Below are positions 32,108 through 45,189 of a stretch of DNA of 64,000 nt, piece by piece. The DNA is taken from contig NRSV01000005.1 of NCBI GenBank assembly GCA_002286855.1, positions 434,001-498,000 of the forward strand, in the 5' to 3' direction. Made by a program: the position numbers and the translations under genes. This DNA is from Bipolaris cookei. Taxonomy: Eukaryota > Ascomycota > Dothideomycetes > Pleosporales > Pleosporaceae. Under the pieces are notes generated by a model that saw nothing but the letters and a program-made list of their open reading frames with translations, did not search any database and was not told where the DNA came from. The stretch's first letter is position 1; the number at the start of each line of letters is the position of its first letter.

Positions 32108-33478
32108 TGGAGCGTGCTGGCTGACTTGCGACTTTCACCTCAGCATCAGCCCCAACTGGCGCAGTGTGTGGCTGCGTGTGTGAGAGTGCTATAGCGCAAT
32201 CATGTAGGGTGTAGGCGGCAAGCAGACGAATGCGGAGCGGGGAACAGGGCGCGGGCAGGCGTGGACAGGATACGTGTGCTCAGCGCAGGAGGACATAGGG
32301 CGGGTGGTGAGGGAGAGTTGTAGGAAAGTTTACAAGACGTTGTTGACCAAGAGCGGGACGGCGCCCGCAGCCCTGAGCCCTGAGCCACAGCAAGCAGGGA
32401 TTCCAAGGCCGCGACGGCGAAGACGGTTAGACTACGTCCGGCTCGACTCCGCAGTAACGGGCATCCGAGTTGTTCTAGCTGCTAGCAGAGATGGAACGGG
32501 CCCGATGAGGGGGTGCATGTATTTTTAGGCCAACGTCGTGCCAGATCCCTGTGGCTGGTGAATTTCCTACTGCAGGGCGACGTAGTGTGGCCGTGTGCTA
32601 AACATATCTATGTACCATGGAAAGCCGACTTCTGCGTGGATTTGTGGATGGCCCCATATCAACGCATGCACATGCACATGCATAGACACTAATCCGACTC
32701 CCACACCAAGAACCAACAGGTCTTGGCAGCTCCGAAACAGCTTAAGGCTGACTACGCAGCAGACCCCTTACTCTGCTTGTCCCATTCTCCAGCCACACTA
32801 CTGTGACCCACGCTTGCGCGGCGTATGCCCACACAGCTCCACACCCTCACCCAAACGCGTAATCGCCATCTCGCAACGGCCTGGGCACCGCTTTGACAGG
32901 CTCATGGCTGCTGGCTTGATGCCTTGCGTGCCCTGTTTCATCGCCCTCGAGCAATTGCACCAACCACAGCACTACGAGTACCGACTCCAGCAACTAACCA
33001 CAAGCGACTACTATGTACATACCAAATCATACCCTGGACAAATGAAATGAACTATGTCTGGGCATGCTTGAGTACTGTCACGTGTCTTCCACACGTCCGT
33101 ACTACTGCTATTACTACTATTACTACTATTACTACTACTATTGCTGCTGCTGCTACACACACACAGGAGTAAGGCGCCTCAATCGGAAACACATGGTGCT
33201 GCTTGGTGAGGCTCCCCTAAAGGCGCAGAGATCCGCGGGAAAGCCGAAAGGGGTAAGGCGCATTTTTCCGATTCCCCGTCGCGCGACTTCATACTCTCGA
33301 GATACATCAGAATAGAGCCGCATTCACTCCTTCGCCCTGCCTACGCGACCCCGACGCCCAACACTGCCCCATCTTTCCATCGCCATCTGAACAGACGCAT
33401 ACCTCGTAAACCCCCTCGTCCCCTCGCCACTTCCGTACCGCCAATCGCACGCGTCGCCGCACGCGAGGGATCGCAGCC
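32108..33478. promoter_or_regulatory. Divergent intergenic region CCH1 / PHD-finger gene
   Basis: 1.37 kb between two outward-facing starts, with no supportable gene. It carries a trinucleotide repeat at about 33101-33150 and GC-rich leader sequence before 33479. Confidence 0.5.
33101..33150 (+). repeat. (TAC/TAT)n and (TGC)n trinucleotide repeat
   Basis: Repeated TACTAC-TAT units run into four to five TGC units and then a short (CA)n. About 330-380 bp upstream of the PHD-finger gene start. Confidence 0.7.
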
Positions 33479-36116
33479 ATGCCGTCTCGAAAACGCGCCG
33501 CCGACGAAATGGACGTCGAGGCGCCTGCAACAGAGCCGAGCACCCTACAAAAACTGCGCAACATGTGGCAGTTTGCCAATCTTGCCCAGTACATCAGCCT
33601 GTTTGGCGATGCCGTCAAGATCGACAGGGACTTTGACATGGAGGTAAATGCAACTTGCGCCCCCCGTCCCTGGCATTGCACCCGCCCATGCTTGATACAG
33701 CGCCCGCTGACACATCCATAGGAACTCGAGTCCGAATGCCTCAAGCCACAACCCTCGGACAAACTTGTTCAGATTGGTCTGGCGCTGCTGAAGCATGTGT
33801 CGTCACACAAGGGCCTTACGTACGTCTCTGCCATTGCGCATCTTCCGCTGCCTCTAACCATACGCCAGACCTGAAATATTTGATGAATACGCCCGCCGAC
33901 AGTACGTCGCCAAAGCGCCCACCCGAAACCCCTTTGGCGAGGATGAAGAGCCCCTCAAATTCAACGATTTCGACATCTTCACAAAGATACGCGTGCTACA
34001 ACAATTGTCTGTATGGACGCTCAACAATCCAAACTCAATAAGGGAGAAGATGGCTGCAACAGACGGAGAACAAGCGCTCTGGGTAAGCATTACATGGCCG
34101 AGCGTTTGCAATGTCGCTAACTCTGATCTTCAGCGCATGGAGCCCACTGGTTGGGACTCACAGGAAAGGACCATCTTTATTCTTGATGATAATCGCATGT
34201 ACCGAATGACAGATCCGCCCCCACCCCCCGAGCCAACAAAGACAAAGTCAAAACCGAAGCCAAAAAAGCCAAAGGGTTCCCGATCCAGCAAGCGACAAAA
34301 GATAGCAACTCCCGAGCCCGATGAGACTGCCGAAGAAGAGCGAGCAACAAGTAAACAGTCTGAAGAGGTTGATGACGGCTTTGGAGGCAGGAAATGGGAA
34401 TGCGTCTGCGTCACTTTGGAAGACTATCAGGAGTACATTAACAGTATCCGAAAGAGTCGTGATCCAAATGAGAAGATATTATGCAAGCGCATCCAAGAAG
34501 ACGTCATCCCCGTCATGGAAAAGCTGGCCGAGGAACAAGCCAGGAAGCAGGCTCGCAAGATGAAGGAGTTGGAGAACATGCAGAAATTAGCCATGGCGAA
34601 GCGCTCGTCCCGAATCTCGTCGCGTCTCGAGAAACAAAAGGAGATTGAGGAGGCTGAAGCAGCAGAGAGAAAGAGACAGGAGGAACTTGCCATGGCTAAG
34701 GCAGAGCAAGAGAAGCAGAAAAAGCTCGAGGAAGCACAGGACTCGCGCAGGATGACCCGCGAGCAGCGGCTTAAGGAGCGAGAGACTGCCAAGATTCTGA
34801 AAGAGGAGGAGCTGCGCAAACTTCAGGAAAATGAACAGAAGCTGGCTTCTAATAGCGCGAGGTTATCAGAGAGGCATCTCAAGGCCATGATGAAGAAACA
34901 TGAAAGTGATCTCAAGAGGCTCAATGAAGAGGAGGACTGGTTCTTTGACTGTGAGAAATGTGGCAAATACGGCTCCAACTTGGTAAGGTTGCAGGTCCAA
35001 TTCTTCTCAGCAAGTGCTGACCCTGACCAGAACGACGACACGCCCCAGATATCCTGTGAAAAGTGTAATGTCTGGCAACACATGAAATGCCATGGAATCA
35101 TTGAGAAGCAGACCGAGGATCCCAAGTTCGTATTCGTCTGTACTTCGTGTAAACGCAAGGAGGCAGAGGCAGAGCAGCCCAAACCTCCGTCTCTGAAATT
35201 ACGCCTAACGTCACAATCACCTGCGTCTAACGACCAATCACGAACAAACGGTGTCAAGTCATCTGAACCCGACTCGATTAGGATACCAGCACCGCAACCC
35301 TCTGCTCCACAAGCCTTCCAGCCCTTCATGCACCCTGTACAGCCTTGGGTTGACGGTCCAAGTCTATCGCCACGAGGTCAGGCTCTTGGGCCCCCTGGTA
35401 TCCAAAGATCCGAGGCCGCATACGGATCGCCAACAAAGGGTGCAAACGGCAGCATGTCCTCGCCAATACGGCCTCGTCCATCATCACCTACATCATCACC
35501 TCCACCCTACAACCTCCACCGGATACCCAGCAGTCCCATAAAGGGCACTCACACACCCCACCCACCTCAAAACGGCAACAATTCATTTAGCGCCAACCCC
35601 TTCAGTTCGAACCCCTTCCCCCCATCTTCCCAACCCCTCCCCTCCTACACCCGCAGCTTCAGCCGCCCCACCTCCGCCGCCGGCGGCTCTCCTGTCAAAC
35701 ACTCCCCCGCCGCATCCCCGCGTCCCTCCAACGGCCTCCCCCCAAACTTCCAATTCAACAGCCCACACTCCTCCTTCCCCCCCTCCTCCGCCCACCGCCC
35801 ATCTTTCTCCCCAGTAAAACACTCTTCTCCCGCTCCGCTCCCCGCAACAATGTCTTCCCCGGCTCCAGCGCCCATGCGCATAGCGCCATCGCCTTCGTCG
35901 CAAATGCCCGCACAAATGCTCCCAGACCCGATTCCTGCGCCGTCGAAACATGATGGTGTGCGCTTGCCGAGTCATACGCATCATTTGTCCGAGACGCCGG
36001 TTTTTCCGCCTGTAAAGAGTCTCGAGCCCTTGAGTAGTCCGACGATACTGGATCCGCCGGTTAAGAAGTCGAGTCCAGCTCCGGAACGGTTTCGGGGAGT
36101 TGTGAGGGAGGAGTAA
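33479..36116 (+). CDS. PHD-finger chromatin protein
   Basis: Exons 33479-33643, 33722-33819, 33869-34082, 34134-34982 and 35031-36116 give 803 aa. The N-terminal 160 residues (LQKLRNMWQFANLAQYISLF, KLVQIGLALLKHVSSHKGL, LQQLSVWTLNNPNSIREKM) look like a DDT/WHIM-type helical module of chromatin-remodeller proteins. A Lys/Glu/Arg-rich coiled coil (about 230-430) precedes one PHD finger: FDCEKCGKYGSNL joined across a 48-bp frame-neutral intron to ISCEKCNVWQHMKCHGI and FVCTSCKRKEAE, giving Cys4-His-Cys3. The last 300 residues are Pro/Ser-rich and probably disordered. It likely binds modified histone tails in the nucleus; no closer orthologue name is certain. Confidence 0.85.
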
Positions 36117-36230
36117 GGAGGGGGGAGTGTGACATGTGTGCTTCTGGATTCTTCTTTTGGTTTTACTTGGTTCTTGTAAAATTGAGGTGGGATACTGGAA
36201 TGTGAGCCGGGTTTTTTTTCTGAGTTTTTT

Positions 36231-36316
36231 TTCTTCTTCTTCTTCTTCTTCTTCTTCTTCTTCTTCTTCTTCTTCTTCTTCTTCTTCTTCTTCTTCTTCT
36301 TCTTCTTCTTCTTCTT
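36231..36316 (+). repeat. (TTC)n microsatellite, about 28 units
   Basis: About 86 bp of perfect TTC/CTT repeat, some 115 bp past the stop of the PHD-finger gene, thus probably in its 3' UTR or terminator region. It gives the antisense frame a poly-Glu run. Confidence 0.95.
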
Positions 36317-36739
36317 TACGGTTTGTTAAGATGCTTTTTTTACGGAACGGTATCGAACAGCGAGGGTTGTGATGAGCTTTGGCCTTTTTTTTTCCTGGGA
36401 GCAAACAACTCTCATGGATTCTGCTTTGGGGGCCTCTTGCTTTTCGTTCACAGTTACGTCGACAAGATTGTCATCTCTTCCTTCTCTTCTTTCTCCCCTA
36501 CCTTTTCCAATCATGTATTTCCCGTCCCTCTCCCCCTTTTTCGAATTTGTCCTTATTACTTTTACCCCCAACCTTTTCCATCAAAGAGTATGATAGATTT
36601 CCTCTCCCGTCTTTCCTCCCATTTCTCCAACTATTCCTTGCTTCTATCCGAAGAACGCTCCCTAGCTACTTTTTTTTCCTTTTGGGTTGCGTATCTGAAA
36701 CGACCGACTCGTTCCTTCCCTTACCCTATGTTACAACCA

Positions 36740-36765
36740 CCCCCCCCCCCCCCCCCCCCCCCCCC
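36740..36765 (+). repeat. C26 homopolymer
   Basis: Twenty-six consecutive C. Length is prone to sequencing or assembly error. Confidence 0.85.
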
Positions 36766-36860
36766 AAAACCATATCACACATAGTTCCTTATGTCGTATT
36801 TGCGTTCTCTATAGCAAAGCAATGCATGTTTAGATGGGGAAATGAGCCAGGTTTAGCAAC

Positions 36861-36910
36861 AAAGAAAAGAAAAGAAGAAGAAGAAAGAAAGAAAGAAAGA
36901 AAGAAAGAAG
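36861..36910 (+). repeat. (GAAA)n purine repeat
   Basis: Imperfect AAGAAA/AAGAAG units running into perfect GAAA repeats, within the convergent spacer. Confidence 0.75.
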
Positions 36911-37486
36911 AGATTGATAAAGCAAAGGAGTAATTAATTGGGTGGTTTTGTGTCGAGTTTAGTGTAGAATGGTGGATCTATTTACTTATTTGTTTATTTG
37001 GATTTCCGCTTTGAGTTTGCAGGAGTGGAAAGAAAAAAAGGGGAAAAGGTGTGTTCAGCAGAGCGTTTTATATTAGAGGCTTGTACTTATATTTATTCTT
37101 GTTGCGGTGTGGTGTGGAATGAGAGAGACTATTGGGTGATTGTAGTAAGATATCCTTTGTTTAGCGAGAGTTGATTTGGAAAAAAAAAGTGTCACGCAAG
37201 TTGCACAGTTAGTAGATTTCAAATAAACGTACTTGATCCACATGTATGTATTAAATGTCTGCAATAATATGCGAAATGAGATCCTATGAAAGTCAAAATA
37301 TCTTCTCTCCAAAACAACGCCCTACCAGCGCCTTTTCTCCCCAAAAAAACGCAAAGCAAACCACACGCAAAACACCACGCGATACATGAATGCTTGAGCA
37401 GAGCTTTTCTGTATAGTTCTTGTTTCTTATATGTTTCTTGTATGTTTCTCGTATGTTTTGTTTTCATTTTTTTTTCCTTTTCTTCA

Positions 37487-40400
37487 TCAAGCCTTGAGTC
37501 GTCTCTCTTCACATCTCACACAGACGGGATCTTGCGTGTCTCCGCGGAGAAAGTACCTTCCATCTTCAAAGGGACCAGAGCAAATCTGTCTTAACATTAG
37601 CATTACCTCTATCATCTATGAAGAGGAAAAAAAGCTTACCACACAAACAAAGCAATTAGTATGCCATTCCGCTCCAAGAGCCTTGACAACCGTATCTGTA
37701 ACCGGTTTCCTGCAGCCCTTGCACTTTGTACTGTATCGATGCGTGTGACAATTGACACACCACGCATACCCGTCTTTCTCGACAAAAGGCGTTGTACTAT
37801 CAAAAGGATCACCGCACTGAGCGCAGAAAAAGTGGCCGGCGTGCCACTCCGCACCACATGCCACAATGACCTCGCCTTCAATGGGTGTCTTGCAGCTCTT
37901 GCATCGTGGAGAGAAGAGCTCGTGGAAGTCGAGGTGGCAGTAGAATCGCGGGGATTCATCAGTGCCGTCGTCGTGCTCCAGACGAGCCATGTCTTCGGCT
38001 GTAGAGTGCGAGGGCAGGAATGGAATGTCATAGCCTGTGAGACGGGCGCGGATGCGCTGAACACGTTCGGCATGCTTGTTGGACGGCTCGGGGTAGAAGG
38101 CTACACACTCAAGGTGCTCACCACATTGATAGCATGAGAAGCATTCTGGATGGAAGCGAGAGCCTCCTGCAGAGACTATGCGGCCTGCAATGGGTAGCGC
38201 ACATTGAGTACAGAGAGCACCTGTGCGCACAGTGGTTGGAGTCCAATGAGTGCGACCGGATCCAGAGCCGTTGTAGCTATGCGATTTGTTTTGAGCGTTT
38301 GGTACTGGTAGAGGCCGTGTAGAAGCTGCAGGCCCAAAGCCCTTTGGCGTGTTCACGTTGATTGAAGGCACCGAAGGATTAACCGAGATTGAAGGAACGT
38401 TACTGTGTCGTCCTCGGGTGGGCGCTGGAGACTGATTGGCAGATACAGTTGGAACATCAGGAGTCACATTGATAGAGGGCGCAGTAGATCCTCTTCTTGG
38501 CATAGACGTCTCGCTCACTGATATACTTGGGATGGGCTGGGCATTTCCTCTTGACCCGCGCTTGGGAGCACACGACTCACTGACCGATATTGATGGAATG
38601 TCAGGTGTCATGGACCTAGAAGCTGAGGATGATCCCCGTCCAAAAGATGGCGAGTTGCTGACTGATATACTTGGGATAGGTGCTGTGACGCTCGACGAAG
38701 GCCTGTGGTAGCTTCGACTCGATGGTGTCTCCGAAGCCGAGATAGAAGGAAAACTTGGTGCGGGTGTAGTTCTAGAACGGGAGGGCGAAGAATCAGGGAC
38801 ATTTATGGTGGGTATGGGTGCCACGGAGGGACGCGTTGGAATTTGAGCTTTCCTCAACGAACTGGTCAGTGGCAGGGGTCGCGCTGGTGCTGGAGGATCT
38901 TCACGAACACTGATAGCGGGCCTATCAACTTTGCCGCCTCGCAGCGCTGAAGTAGCATTGCTAGAGGTGACACTGATGGCTGGAGTCTCAGGTGGTCTTG
39001 GTGTGGTGCTTCGTTTGGGAATTTCAGGTGCCAGGCCGTTACTGGGCTTAGGAATGTTGATCTCAGGGACCGAAGGAGGGATTGGTGTGGTACTCCTTTT
39101 GGGCACATCTGGTGCTAAACTTATAGTTTGTACGTCAGGGGCCGTTGCAGCGTGCACCAGGGGTGGCTGGCCAGATTTGGGTTGGTTTGAAGGAACCGGT
39201 GCTGGATCAGACAGCGTAGAAGCGACTTCTTTCAGCTCGACAACATTCCAGTCCTTTTTGAAAGACACAATTGGTCGCCCTGGAGCATCAGAAACAGCAG
39301 TGGGCGTAGGAAGTTTTGGACTGCGGTCCTTGAGGCGAAATCCAGTCGCAGCACGCAGCTCCTCACTTCTTATCTCCTTGCCGTCCTTCATCTTCACCTC
39401 GGGCATGTTCTCCGCATTTGCCTTGTCCTTGTCGGTTGGCTTCGATACAGCAGAGTTCAACGTGTAGCCGGCATTTCGAGACTGAGTTGGTGGGTTCTTT
39501 TGTATCTCATAGCGATCGAGCCGCTTCGAGGCCACGGTAGGATCGGTGCTTGAGCGTACTAACGGATTGCTCTTGATGGATTGGAATCGCATAAAGGGGT
39601 TGCGTCTTACTCCCAATGGTAGCTTTTCAGTTTTCGATGGCTCGGGGGCGGGTTTCGGCCGAGGAGCAGGCGATGTTTCTTCTTCAGGTTCCTCGTAAAT
39701 TTGATCGTTGGGGTTTTGGAAGAGGCTTCCACTTGCGGTACGACGCGAACCACTGCTTCTCCGTCGTTGCTTAAAGTCTGGCAGATCCGAGATGGCTTTA
39801 GCTAGTGCCGGCGACTCATACCTCTTGCCCTTGAGGTCAAAGCACCCCTTGGTTGGCGAAGTGGTCGATGTTTCATTCCCAGTGGTAGATACATCCGTAT
39901 TTCCTCCAGGCCCGTTGCTCTGCAAGCTACTGCTCCTGCTCCCTGAGGCAGCACTTCCCATTGAATGTCGCTTTCGCAGCTTGGAATTAGCTCGCTGCAG
40001 ATCCTGATCCTTGGGCTCAACACTCCGACTTCGCGGCGTGCTATTCTTCCTACCCAGACCGGGATAGGAGTATGGCGCGTGTGGGTTATTCTCCGCTGCA
40101 TTTGGATTGCGGTGCTTCCAGACTAGCTCGGCAGCTTCGTCTCGTGCCGCCTCGTATATCTTTCCCTCCGTTGCAAGCTCTAGATCCTCCATGGCCGCAC
40201 GTATAGCGCGGGCTTCATCCTGCTCCACCTGTCGCTCCTGGCGTTCTCGGTATATCATACTTGGCGTTCGCGTGTGCGAGGAGGACCGTGAGGTTTCTCT
40301 CCCACGAGGCGCCCGTACAAGTGGTCGTCCAGGGCCTCCGGCCTTTTCCGTGCTGGTCCTTGACGTTGTTCGGCTATGCGACCCTGGCTCTTGCGAGGTG

Positions 40401-40710
40401 GAGGGTTGGGCGTCGGCATCGGCAGTAGGGTCTATGAAGGTACGTTGCAGCGCAGCCACAGCCGATGAATCAGAATTCCGGTTGGGTGTTCTGCTGGACC
40501 AGGTATTGAAATGTGCAGGCGCAGGACGGGCTCCCGTAGGACGGGCGGGGCGGTTTGTGCGAAGGTCTTGTAGGTAGTTTTCTTTACGTATACAGTCAGA
40601 ACCTTGGCCAGAATGCAATCCTGCTTGTAAAACTTACTCATTTGGGATTGCGAATAGTAGGCTCCAGGCCCTGGCGACGAAGCGCCTTCTCTTTCCTTGG
40701 ATTCGAACAT
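37487..40710 (-). CDS. Three-LIM-domain scaffold protein (paxillin-like)
   Basis: Exons (minus strand) 40638-40710, 37640-40581 and 37487-37585 give 1037 aa. The start at 40710 (MFESKEREGASSPGPG) is preferred; an upstream in-frame Met exists at 40761. The conserved N-terminal motif KNYLQDLRTNRPARPTG forms only across intron 1. About 800 disordered Ser/Pro-rich residues follow, including tandem PSISVSE-like repeats and RRGS/KRGS sites. The C-terminus has three LIM zinc modules: CTQCALPIAGRI... (with an insert of about 45 residues between zinc sites), CKSCKTPIEGEVIVACG..., and CKGCRKPVTDTVVKALG..., the last completed by the final exon (ICSGPFEDGRYF, DPVCVRCEERR). Fungal relatives act at cytokinesis and polarised growth sites; that role is inferred here. 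Confidence 0.88.
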
Positions 40711-41418
40711 GTGGCGTCGGTATTTACTGCTCTGTTTATGTCGTGTCAAAGGTATTAACAAAGGTACGCAAGCGCAAATATTTTTGATAAATAGACTAGT
40801 AGTGAATTGAACAAGTTTGAAAGAGTAGAAAGATAGATATACGAACCAAAGCTGTAGACAAGCGGTGGGGGGCGCGGTCGAGGTGCTGCCCGTAGCTTAT
40901 TGCTATTCGCTGGTTTCCCATGGCAACTGAGCCTGTGACGTCTTGACCGCTTCCCACGCATCCGCCCCCTGCCTCAACCGCACTATCCCCGGATCTTCAG
41001 GGTCTGCGCTCTCCATGTTATTGTTGCCTGTACGGCGGTTACAATATCAAGCGATATATACACTGTTTTGGTGGGATCGATCATATTGCCTATGCGTTTG
41101 CGCTATCCAATCCTGTCGTTGATTCCCCACAATTCATCACCATGCAGCACTCAAACCACCAATGATTATAATAAGTCATGTATTCAAGAATATATATACA
41201 TTTCTATGTACAAGATACTATATAGTACAAAGCGAAGATTACCTCTAATGCAAGCTCGGTATTAGGCCTCGAGGCCGGTGTATGTATATATCAATAGTCT
41301 AGTCTGTTATGGTCCTGCAAGTAAATCTTTCAAAAGTAAATCAAAGCCAAAGCGGGTATACTGCTCTACAACGATAGCGTCAAGTCGTCAAGCCCCACGC
41401 TCTCATTCGTGCAAATGC
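40711..41418. other. Intergenic region
   Basis: About 700 bases holding the LIM gene promoter and the 3' end of the next minus-strand gene. No gene is seen. Confidence 0.5.
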
Positions 41419-44189
41419 TCATCTTGTGCCAAAGATGTTTGCTTGGCTGTCGTACACCTGACTGACCGACTCCCATCCCGTTGTTACACTTTCCAGCATC
41501 GAGTCCCATGATGCATCGGCCATTACTGGCAGACCCGACCCAGCATTAAGTGCAGCGTGGTCCCATTCGTTGCCCATTATGAGGCCATCATTGTAACCGG
41601 TACTCCCCATATCCCCCAAGGTATCGAAGTTGTTCATGCTAAAGGCTTCGTTCGTGGACACAAAGCCTGGGAAGACGGTGGAGCCATTAGGCGTCAAATT
41701 AGAATAAGGTACCTTCGGTGATGCTCGGTATGGCATATGAAGCTCGTTTTGTTGGCCAGGTGAGTATGAAGATTGCGACGTTGAGCCGCCGCGCGATTGT
41801 GAACTAATGGTTACGGGGCTATCGTGATCAACGCCCTTCTCACCCCCAGAAAGATCCATTTCATTTCCATCTTGAGCTGCAAACCAACTAGGTGTGAATT
41901 CTTGAGGCCCTATAGTGGCAAGAGCTTCGCGTGACGGCCCATGTGGCGCTGTCCGCAGGTCGATGTTGTTGATGCTGCTAATATGAAATGGTGGGCCTGG
42001 GGTATTGTTCGCATAATGCGTATTGCGTGTCGAGGTTGTATTCACCCGACTATTGTTCTCAACCATATTGGCGGGTTTATCTGACTGTTGCCCTTCGGAT
42101 ATATTGATCATGGGATTGCATCTGAATTGATTAGTAGTGCCGCTGGTGGCAGTTGACTATAGACAAAAACAGTCAGCACTCTCAGATTGCAAAGAACTCG
42201 AGTCTGGGACTTACTTTGGTCGTGGATTTCATCTGCTGGATACCTTCGATGCCAGCATGTTCAATATCAATGTCTAGTTGTGCTAGGAAGGACTCTGTGA
42301 GTGGATTCTTCCTACGTAGAGCGTGCATAGCTTGCATTAGGAATTTTAATGAAGCGGCCATTTGTTGATCCTTTGGTCGAGTCTTTAGGTATTGGACAAA
42401 CACTCTTGCTGCCACATAGACACAGAAGGATATGAAGGGGTTCATCTGTTCAAAGTCAACTTGGATCACTCGCTTCTTCTACAGCGTTCGAACTTACTGC
42501 AGAAAGATCCATGTGACTGATCATCCGCATAAGGCTGGCAATTTCTGCTGCAGCTGTTACACACCTGATCTTGCTCTCATTGGCAATGTTGATCGGTAAT
42601 CGGTGTTTATCTGCTTTGAATATTGCTGCTTGATGAAGACATATTGCTGAGGTGTGAATGCACATATTTGTGAACACGACGTTGGGGTCTGAGAGCCCTG
42701 AAGGTAACCGCATATGATCGGGCAATCCCAGTGATGTTTGGAGTAGTAGTTGCTCAATGTCACGATGTCGATTCCAGTAGCCACCATTGATGTCATCGTC
42801 CCTATCATCAGGACCAGGCCGATGTAGATGCAGTAGGTTGCGACCGAACATTGCTGCCGTCAAAACGATTCCGCCGGATGGTTGAAGGGTTGCTACACCA
42901 TTTGGTTGCATAGCTCGCTCCAGTGATACTGTAGACATTGGTCTGCTTTTCTCGAATGCCTCCTCGCTTGCCGGCAAGTTTGTCAAAACCTTGATCAAAA
43001 TTAGCTCGCTCAGAACACAACGAGCCCGGTTCTCTGCTTACATCTCGTTCGTCAATAACCATTGGCCAGCCTGTGCCAATACTGGCGTACCGATCGACAC
43101 AAAAAGCCATCCAGAAAGTTCTCCTCCGCTCCTCGCGTTCTGTCCAATCTTTCGGTGGAGGCAGGCATTGTTTTACGTCCAAACCCAGCCCATCCAAGCG
43201 ATGGAGTTGCATCATCTGAGCGAGTCGAACAGCCCTACCAGCAGATAGCCATGCTCTTGGAAAATACATGTTCTTGAACTCGTACGTGCATATCAAAATC
43301 CATGACTGGCAATGTGCAAGCGTAATGGTCGTTTCTCCGTGACCCTTCATTTCGTCTATTTGCGCATACTTCCTTGCTCGTTGGTAAAAGTGCTCGTGAA
43401 GCGCCTCATATTTGTTGCTAACAGATGCTGCCATGGCCCACATGATATATCGTAGGCATATCGGTGGTCGCATATGGGGGGCGAGGTTGAGCGCCGCGAG
43501 AAACCGTGGTCTGTGTATGACGGGTATGGAGAGATGAACTTTGGAAAAGTAGACTTCGTATCTGCTGCGCGTCAGCAACAACCCCGACGCCGGCTGTAGC
43601 GTCTTCATACAGATTATCTGTGACTTCCTGGGGTGGCAAAGGCTCTTCTAATCCAAGTCCTATCATGTCTCCTGACATGCGTTGTTCTGTGACATGTTGA
43701 GGAGTTTCAAGACTTGGAATATGATTAGTGCTGGGTAGTTTTAGATTTATGGTGTTGGCGGCATATTCAGATGCGGAGTCCTGGCGGGTTATGTCTTTGC
43801 TTGTATCGTTTGCGTCCTGGGTCTTCAACAGCGTCTCAACCTGTTCTGGAGACTGTGCGTCAGCGCAAATAGCCACAGGCTGCATGCGCCTACTTACGGA
43901 GCCGTTGTTCGAGCAGCTTCACGTAACCACGCTTGGGCCCGCTTTTCTTCCGCACTTGATCGTAGGCGCAATCGTGGGACAGGCGTTTACAGGTTGAGCA
44001 TGACGGTCGTGCACCGTCGCATCGCAACTTCCTCTTCCTACACAACACACAGGCGATCCTCTTGACTTTGCTCGAGCCGTCTTGTTGTGTTTCCTGATCG
44101 TCGGCTGTATTAGACTCTTGGGGTTGTTGGGACAGGTCGTTGAAGAAGCTCTCGTCTGGCGACTCGGCCTCGTTAGGAGGCACACTCAT
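41419..44189 (-). CDS. Zn(II)2Cys6 transcription factor with fungal_trans domain
   Basis: Exons (minus strand) 43898-44189, 43611-43845, 43042-43561, 42498-42989, 42215-42445 and 41419-42156 give 835 aa. The start MSVPPNEAESPDESFF is preferred over an upstream Met at 44297. The zinc cluster reads IACVLCRKRKLRCDGARP then SCSTCKRLSHDC (about 60-90), followed by the linker and dimerising coil LLEQRLQQVETLLKTQ, which forms across intron 1. The fungal_trans domain includes YFSKVHLSIPVIHRPRFL, RLAQMMQLHRLDG, ERRRTFWMAFCVDRYASIG and WPMVIDERD joined to VLTNLPASEEAFE. The C-terminal 240 residues are Asn/Ser/Gly-rich, likely activating. It should bind CGG-type DNA sites in the nucleus; its targets cannot be told from sequence. 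Confidence 0.9.
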
Positions 44190-45189
44190 GGTGGATATTA
44201 GCAGTTGATTGTTCCAGGCAGATTCAGGGTGCGCGCTGGGCCAGAGAAACCGCACCCCGCGTAAGCACGATTCAGGAGTGGGGGGCCACTGATTCAAACA
44301 ATTCCTTCAGCCTAATGGTTCAAGCCCCGGATATAGGTCGAGTTGTTGATGTGGTAGTGACTTGAACACAGGCGGTGTTGGTAGGTGGAAAGGACTACAA
44401 ATCCAGGCTAGTGGGCGTCAACAGTCCAAGACGAGCGTCGCAGTTCTGTCATGCGAATGGGGATGAAGGAATCGAGGTGTGCAGGCATGGGCTTCCTTGG
44501 TGTAGACTGGATCTGCAGCGTCGTCCTTAGGCGTGCTGCCTTGAACGTGTCGAACGCACGTTGACCACATGGACTAATTATGTCGGACCTCCGATACGTC
44601 TGGGCTGCCAACAGGAATCCCCGTTGGTGGTTTCTCAGCTTGCGTCCTAGCCAGTTCCGTTCAGGGTTAGCTTTGCGCTGCCTGCCACAAGCGACGTGTC
44701 GCATTGGTCAGCTATTATATGGCGTAAGTATATGATTTCTTTATGCAGGTGCGCGAGACGCGCCCAGGTGGGGTTTTAATTAAGCCTAACAAAGACAAAA
44801 ATGCGACCGATTTTGCAGGCGTTATATCTTGTGTCATCCTAAATGTCTGATGTGATCCATGTGGAACTAGGATGATGATGCTTAGAGGCTGACAAGATTA
44901 GTTACTAATACCAGCGAATAAGAGCGAATGCGTCCGAAAAGTATTGCCGAGTTACATTAAAAGTAATAACGAACGCCAATAGCGTACATATATAGAGCTT
45001 AGCAGCATACTTGGATTGTAGGTAAAAACTCCGACTGTTGGTTGAGACGTCAATTGGGCAGCGTAAAATGGAATTGTTTCTCGGAACTAATAGCATTGGT
45101 TCATCAAGGTACGTTCATGGATGGTGCTACTGAGGCAATATATAGTACAAGTACAGTGTGAACTTGAGCGTATGTATACGGCTCTCAGC
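44190..45189. other. Intergenic region
   Basis: 1 kb holding the promoter of the zinc-cluster gene and the 3' UTR of RML2. No gene is supported. Confidence 0.5.

Larger units (their letters stand above)
36117..37486. other. Convergent 3' region rich in simple repeats
   Basis: 1.37 kb between the stops of the PHD-finger and LIM genes. It holds (TTC)n, C26 and GAAA-type repeats. Long poly-Ser, poly-Glu or poly-Pro frames here are translations of these repeats, not genes. Confidence 0.7.

Noticed and set aside
35583..36404. 273-aa minus-strand frame with a long poly-Glu run
   Set aside because: It is the antisense translation of the TTC microsatellite and of the PHD-finger gene's C-terminal exon; no independent support.
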